Of a stretch of DNA of 9,995 bases, positions 5,936 through 9,995 are shown piece by piece. Source of the stretch: UBA6168 sp031426435 (GTDB lineage Bacteria; Bacteroidota; Bacteroidia; Chitinophagales; Saprospiraceae). The translations under genes and the position numbers were made by a program. The DNA lies in contig JANPLH010000472.1 of assembly GCA_031426435.1 (NCBI GenBank), positions 1 through 9,995 on the forward strand. Reading direction: 5' to 3'. The notes under the pieces were generated by a model. That model saw only the letters and a program-made list of their open reading frames with translations, was not told the DNA's origin and made no database searches. Numbering within the stretch: position 1 is the first letter of the stretch; each line of letters begins with the position of its first letter.

Positions 5936-6814
5936 ATGAATCGTAAAAATTTTCTAAAATCATTGCTCTTGCTACCCGCAGGAGCCGCAGCCATGAAACT
6001 TCAAAACTTCTACCAAACGGCCAACGAACTACCAGCTTCCGACCGGATGCCCGTCGTTTTTATCGGTCATGGCAGCCCAATGAACGCCATTGAGGATAAC
6101 AATTTTACGCAAACATTGGCCAAAATCGGCCAACGATGGGAAAAGCCCAAGGCCATCCTTGTCGTGTCGGCGCACTGGCTCACAAGGGGCAGCACCTCCG
6201 TAGCCAACAGCCCCAACCCAGAAACGATTTACGACTTTGGCGGCTTCCCCCAGGCGCTATATGAAGTGAAATACCCAGCGCCCGGCAGCCCCGATTTTGC
6301 GAAGCAAGTGGTGGAAAACATCAAGTCCATTCAAGTACACGAAGACCACGAAATGGGCTTTGACCACGGTGTTTGGACGGTTTTGAAGCATATCTACCCC
6401 GCCGCCGACATCCCAGTTTTTCAAATGTCCATTGACTACAACAAGCCACCAGAGTGGCATTACGCTCTCGCCGCTGAACTGAAGGCGCTACGCCAAAAAG
6501 GGGTGCTCATCCTTGGCAGTGGCAACATTGTCCATAACCTGCGTATGGCCACTTTCCACGATTTTTCGCAGCAATACGACTGGGCCATTGAGTTCGACGA
6601 AGTGGTGAAGCAGCGCCTCTTGGCAGGCGACTACCAAGCCCTCGTCAACTACCAACAGTTTGGCCGCCCCGCCCAACTCTCGGTGCCCACCAACGACCAC
6701 TACCTGCCCATGCTCTACACACTTGGGCTGTTGGATAAAAGTGAGTCCATCAACTTTACTTACGAGGAGGTGCTCGGTGGCAGCATCAGCATGAGGTGCT
6801 TCGAGTCAGCGTAG
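5936..6814 (+). CDS. ygiD: YgiD-type extradiol dioxygenase (4,5-DOPA dioxygenase family, LigB fold)
   Basis: The 292-residue product has the class III extradiol ring-cleavage (LigB) motifs: VFIGHGSPMNA (41-51) with H45, SAHW (78-81) with H80, GFDHGVW (141-147) with H144, ILGSGNIVHNLR (192-203) and TNDHYLPML (252-260) with H255. By comparison with E. coli YgiD, H45, H80 and H255 should be the metal ligands. Family members cleave catechol rings such as that of L-DOPA, but the natural substrate in bacteria is mostly unknown. About 35 residues precede the domain (MNRKNFLKSLLLLPAGAAA), resembling a signal peptide with a weak twin-arginine-like R-K-x-F-L-K, so export is possible. Many homologues are cytosolic. 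An internal ATG at residue 20 would remove the leader. The gene stands alone, with terminators on both sides. Confidence 0.9.
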   Translation: MNRKNFLKSLLLLPAGAAAMKLQNFYQTANELPASDRMPVVFIGHGSPMNAIEDNNFTQTLAKIGQRWEKPKAILVVSAHWLTRGSTSVANSPNPETIYDFGGFPQALYEVKYPAPGSPDFAKQVVENIKSIQVHEDHEMGFDHGVWTVLKHIYPAADIPVFQMSIDYNKPPEWHYALAAELKALRQKGVLILGSGNIVHNLRMATFHDFSQQYDWAIEFDEVVKQRLLAGDYQALVNYQQFGRPAQLSVPTNDHYLPMLYTLGLLDKSESINFTYEEVLGGSISMRCFESA

Positions 6815-6825
6815 GATTTAGTTTT

Positions 6826-6842
6826 CCTGCCTACTCGGCAGG
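6826..6842. repeat. Short GC palindrome after the dioxygenase gene
   Basis: CCTGCC (6826-6831) and GGCAGG (6837-6842) form a six-pair stem with loop TACTC, 11 bases past the dioxygenase stop. There is no T tract. It precedes the stronger hairpin at 6860-6890 and may be a small dispersed palindrome or simply part of the 3' end. Confidence 0.4.
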
Positions 6843-6859
6843 CAGCCTTTGTGAATGAG

Positions 6860-6890
6860 AAAGGGCCAGTGCGATTTGCACTGGCCCTTT
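6860..6890 (+). terminator. Strong terminator between convergent genes
   Basis: A perfect 13-bp stem (6860-6872 with 6878-6890, loop GATTT) is followed on the + strand by TCATTTTATT. It ends the dioxygenase transcript 45 bases past its stop. The repeat-protein gene on the opposite strand ends 46 bases to the right, so the same hairpin may serve both, although the minus-strand tail (CTCATT) is less T-rich. Confidence 0.8.
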
Positions 6891-6936
6891 TCATTTTATT
6901 CACGTCACGTTCTATTTGCGATTGCCGAACGTGACC

Positions 6937-9900
6937 TTAATTCATCTTGACAAACCGCTGCGTCACTACCCCTTCCCCTACTTGCAACGTCAGGAAATAA
7001 GTGCCAGCCGCCAGTCTGGAAACATCAAGGCTTTCCTCGTTCATGCCAACAGTGGCCTGCCCATTGCGTAGCAACTCCACCTCACCGAGTGGGTTCAAGA
7101 TGCGCAGTAGAGCATCACCAGACTTGGCCGAAGCATAGCGAACATGCAAATTGTCGGAAGCCGGGTTGGGCAGCAACAAGAAGCTGGAAAGCAACGACTC
7201 GCCCACACTTGAGGCAGTTCCGTTGCAGCTAACGCTGAATGCCTGCAACGAAGCGCAACCGAGTGCATCCGACACGGTCAGGGTCAAGGTGGCGATGCCG
7301 CTGCCAGCATAGAGGTAAGCAGTTTCTGAGTTGCCATTGGAAATCTCCCAACCCGTGCCTTCCACCATTGCCCAAGCGTAGCTGTATGGTGCGTTTCCGT
7401 TCACGGCATTTGCCGTCAGTTCGTAGCTGTTTCCGCAGTCCAATGAAGCGGGTATCTGCACATCCGCTCCAAAAATGGCATCCGTGATTAGCACATTTAG
7501 TACATGTTCCGCTTCGTTGCCGCAGCCGTCCGAGGCGGTATAGGTGAAAGCATGGGTGGCCGTTTCGCAATTGGATATGCTCGTCGTCTCGGTATTGATG
7601 GTCACATTATGGCAATCGGTGGCGCTCGCCGTAGGTGGCGTCCAAGCTGCAAACTCGGCCTGCGTCATAGTCAATTCCGATGGCATCGGCTCAAAAACCG
7701 GGGCTTCTGTGTCCAACTGTGTAATGGTTTGCGAAGCAAAAGCCTCGTTGCCGCATGCATCCACCACCTTCCACGTGCGGGTGAAAACCTCGCTGCAGTT
7801 GTTCGACACAACCCCGTCTTCCAAGGTCATTGCGATGCTGCCGCAGTTGTCCACGACCGCCAAGTTCGAAAACTCCACGGGCTGGCCGCATTCGATGGTC
7901 AGGTTATCTATAGGTGTGGTGAATACAGGCGCTTGGCTATCCGTCACAGTAATGGTTTGCTGCGCAACGACCGAATAACCACAAGCATCGGTGGCCATCC
8001 AGGTACGGGTATGCTGCTCGCCGCAGGTCAGCGGCAACACCACATCGGTAATGGTCAGGTTCACGTTTGAGCAGTTATCGGTGGCAGTTATATCACTGAA
8101 CACCACGGGTTGCCCACACTCTATGGCGAGGTCATTGGGCAAGGTGGTGAAAGCGGGCGCCTCATTGTCAGCTTGGGTAATAGTTTGCTGCGCAACGACC
8201 GAGTGGCCGCAAGCATCGGTGGCTATCCAGGTACGGGTATGCTGCTGGCCACAGGTCAGCGGCTGCTCTACATCTGTGCTGGTCAAGTTCACAATCGAGC
8301 AGTTGTCGGTTGCGGTAACATCACTGAACACGACTGGCTGCCCGCAATCAATGGCGAGGTCACTTGGCAAGTTGTTGAAAACAGGTGCTTCATTGTCCAC
8401 CTGCGTGATGGTTTGCTTCGCAACCACCGAGTTGCCGCAGGCATCTGTAGCCGTCCAGGTGCGGGTGTACTCTTGGCCGCAAGTGAGGGTGTGGGTCTCG
8501 TCCACCTGCGTCAATGAAACGACAGAACAGCCATCGGTAGCAGCCAGTGTGGTAAAGGCAACGGCGTCATTGCAGCCAATGCTCTGGTCGGCGGGTAGGT
8601 TGGCGAACACGGGAGCCGCATCATCAACGATGGTAATCTTTTGCGAAGCAGCCACTGAATTGCCGCAGGCATCCGTTGCCGTCCAGGTGCGGGTGACGGT
8701 TTGGTTGGCACAGGCCGTATTTCCACCATTTGACCAAACATCAACGTGGGTGACGGTGAGCGATGCGCCGCTGGCGCAATTGTCGGTCACAACTGGCATG
8801 GCAAAATCTGGCATTGCGCCCAGCGCACAAGAAACAACAACAGGTTCGGGCAGTGCAGCGAAGCTCGGCGCTGTCTGGTCTGGCTGGATGGTGATGCTCT
8901 GCTGCGCAATGGTCGAATTGCCGCAAACATCGGTGGCCGTCCAGTGCCGGGTAACGATGGTAGGCGATGAACAGTTGCCTTGTATCGTTTCATCCACAAA
9001 ACTGATGGTCAGCGCACCACATGCCGAGCGACAAATCGGGTCGCCAAAAGCGGCGTTCCCTGTGCAATTTACCGTGCGGCTCTCCGGCACATAGCTGAAG
9101 GCAATGCGGTTGCCGCTGTTGTAACCGGGTAGCACCCAAGCGCTCGTGGTGGCAGTTGTCGAGTTGCCGCACTCGTCTGTGGCTGTCCAGGTGCGCACGA
9201 TGTCATAGCCGTACCAGACGCCGTTCACCTCATGGCAGTCGCCCGTTCCAATGATGGAGTCTTGGAAGGTGATGGTCACATCCCCGCAGTTATCAAAGGC
9301 AACAGGGGTTGGGAAAACGATAGGTTCGTCGCAGTCGTAGAATTGGTCATACGGCACAAAAATGAACGTCGGTGGCGTGTTGTCGGGGTTGGTGGTTATC
9401 TGCTGCGCAAAAGTTGTGGCATTGCCACAGGCATCCCTTGCCGTCCAGGTGCGGGTGAATTGGAAGCCAGTCACACAATTGCCCGTTTGCCCGCTGTCCA
9501 CGTAGCTCAAGAAAGTTGCTCCGCAATTGTCGAACGCAGTCGGTTGATAGAGCGGGCCGCCACAGTCCACGGTGAGGCTGGTCGGGGTATTGCTGGCAAA
9601 AATAGGCCCCTGCGTGTCCGGCCCGGTGCTGATGGTTTGCGAAGCGGTGACCATATTGCCGCAGGCATCGTGCGCAATCCAGGTGCGGGTGATGCTGAAC
9701 GGTTGGCTACAATCGCCATTGGAGTTCACCACATCGGAAGAGCTAATGCTCAGGCCACCTGCTGGGCAGGTGGTCACCACCACTGGCGTACCGAAGCCAG
9801 GGTTCAAGTCGCAGGTGGTTGTGATATTGGATGGAATGAACGTAAAAGTCAGCGACGACGGGATTACTGGCGGCGTCATGGTAATGGTCTGTGTGACCGT

Positions 9901-9995
9901 GGTGCTAAACCCGCAGGCATCCGTGGCCGTCCAAGTGCGGGTGATGATGTTCGGCAATGGGCAAGCACACCTGTTTGCTGCTCGCTGAAAACAAC
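6937..9995 (-). CDS. Giant secreted HYR/Ig-like repeat protein with T9SS C-terminal sorting domain (5' end outside window)
   Basis: The frame is open to the right edge; a TTG at 9955-9957 is internal, since codons before it (ending C-A-C-P-L) continue the repeat. At least 1018 residues are visible. From the N-terminal side there is one partial and ten full repeats of 76-91 residues. Each typically runs APVFxxLPxDLxIxCGQP, then D-N-C, a second C, then TRTWTATDACGN and QTIT, resembling HYR/Ig-like adhesion modules. An 84-residue PKD-like domain follows (7219-7470; PYSYAW, LTLTVSDALGC). The last ~80 residues are a type A sorting domain: LLPNPASDNLHV, ILNPLGEVELL, DVSRLAAGTYFLTLQVGEGVVTQRFVKMN, used to cross the outer membrane by the type IX system. 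The protein should be released or anchored at the surface, probably as an adhesin or filamentous spacer. Binding partner and N-terminal domains are unknown. It ends next to the shared hairpin at 6860-6890. Confidence 0.92.
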   Translation of the reverse strand, partial: CFQRAANRCACPLPNIITRTWTATDACGFSTTVTQTITMTPPVIPSSLTFTFIPSNITTTCDLNPGFGTPVVVTTCPAGGLSISSSDVVNSNGDCSQPFSITRTWIAHDACGNMVTASQTISTGPDTQGPIFASNTPTSLTVDCGGPLYQPTAFDNCGATFLSYVDSGQTGNCVTGFQFTRTWTARDACGNATTFAQQITTNPDNTPPTFIFVPYDQFYDCDEPIVFPTPVAFDNCGDVTITFQDSIIGTGDCHEVNGVWYGYDIVRTWTATDECGNSTTATTSAWVLPGYNSGNRIAFSYVPESRTVNCTGNAAFGDPICRSACGALTISFVDETIQGNCSSPTIVTRHWTATDVCGNSTIAQQSITIQPDQTAPSFAALPEPVVVSCALGAMPDFAMPVVTDNCASGASLTVTHVDVWSNGGNTACANQTVTRTWTATDACGNSVAASQKITIVDDAAPVFANLPADQSIGCNDAVAFTTLAATDGCSVVSLTQVDETHTLTCGQEYTRTWTATDACGNSVVAKQTITQVDNEAPVFNNLPSDLAIDCGQPVVFSDVTATDNCSIVNLTSTDVEQPLTCGQQHTRTWIATDACGHSVVAQQTITQADNEAPAFTTLPNDLAIECGQPVVFSDITATDNCSNVNLTITDVVLPLTCGEQHTRTWMATDACGYSVVAQQTITVTDSQAPVFTTPIDNLTIECGQPVEFSNLAVVDNCGSIAMTLEDGVVSNNCSEVFTRTWKVVDACGNEAFASQTITQLDTEAPVFEPMPSELTMTQAEFAAWTPPTASATDCHNVTINTETTSISNCETATHAFTYTASDGCGNEAEHVLNVLITDAIFGADVQIPASLDCGNSYELTANAVNGNAPYSYAWAMVEGTGWEISNGNSETAYLYAGSGIATLTLTVSDALGCASLQAFSVSCNGTASSVGESLLSSFLLLPNPASDNLHVRYASAKSGDALLRILNPLGEVELLRNGQATVGMNEESLDVSRLAAGTYFLTLQVGEGVVTQRFVKMN
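7471..9957 (-). repeat. Tandem array of ten full cysteine-rich HYR-like coding repeats plus one partial
   Basis: Unit boundaries, read from the C-terminal end, are: 7471-7704 (78 codons), 7705-7932, 7933-8160, 8161-8388 and 8389-8616 (76 codons each), 8617-8871 (85), 8872-9102 (77), 9103-9375 (91), 9376-9609 (78), 9610-9864 (85), then a partial unit running off the right edge. The best-conserved DNA encodes RTWTATDACGN and appears on the + strand as a recurring GCAGGCATC...GCCGTCCAGGTGCG word. The two units at 7933-8388 share 59 of 76 residues by hand count. The C-terminal unit (7471-7704) is the most divergent, having lost the first cysteine and the RTW motif. Confidence 0.88.

Noticed and set aside
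7991..9094. 367-codon + strand open frame across the repeat gene
   Set aside because: It is the antisense shadow of the HYR-repeat gene; its own repeats (e.g. PQASVAVQVRV) merely mirror the TWTATDACG coding repeats, and it has no domain or promoter.
9955..9957. TTG as the start of the repeat protein
   Set aside because: The frame continues upstream to the window edge with in-pattern residues, so this is an internal leucine codon in a partial repeat.
7471..9957. CRISPR-like or non-coding tandem repeat
   Set aside because: Periodicity of 228 bp or more, uninterrupted frame and conserved protein motifs show that these are coding domain repeats.

Overview
The window looks like a chromosomal segment from a member of the Bacteroidota, most likely near the Saprospiria/Chitinophagia. 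Four things point there. A giant secreted repeat protein ends in a type IX secretion (T9SS) sorting domain. Upstream regions carry TAnnTTTG-type -7 elements, and starts lack Shine-Dalgarno sequences. A lipoprotein has a C-K-K-E start. The sigma-54-type response regulator ends at its AAA+ domain. No phage, transposase, CRISPR, tRNA or rRNA gene is visible, and the genes look mostly like housekeeping or accessory singletons rather than one pathway.

Layout: 1-257 has no convincing gene. Its first ~125 bases are rich in inverted repeats and may be a fragment of a structured RNA. 258-983 (-) is a LOG-family nucleotide phosphoribohydrolase. 984-1246 holds a strong terminator and a second, longer imperfect hairpin. 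1247-2425 (-) is an NtrC-like response regulator (receiver + AAA+) with no DNA-binding domain. 2426-2841 is a non-coding gap with a perfect 15-bp hairpin. 2842-2967 (-) is a 41-residue single-span membrane protein with a well-formed Bacteroidota promoter. 3112-3642 (-) is an unrecognised lipoprotein.

On the + strand, 3845-5788 encodes a fusion of a glutamate-cysteine ligase-type (GCS2) domain and a CBS-domain pair. It is followed by a terminator, then 5936-6814, a YgiD-type extradiol (4,5-DOPA) dioxygenase with a leader-like N-terminus. A strong hairpin lies between this gene and the convergent 6937-9995 (-) gene. That last gene is the C-terminal part of a very large cell-surface or secreted protein with at least ten full cysteine-rich HYR/Ig-like repeats, a PKD-like domain and a T9SS sorting signal. 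Its 5' end lies beyond the window.

I see no clearly new multi-gene system. The points most worth a second look are the response regulator without a DNA-binding domain and with an altered GAFTGA loop, the CBS-gated ligase, the small membrane gene, the partly homogenised cysteine-rich repeat array, and the structured stretch at the left edge.
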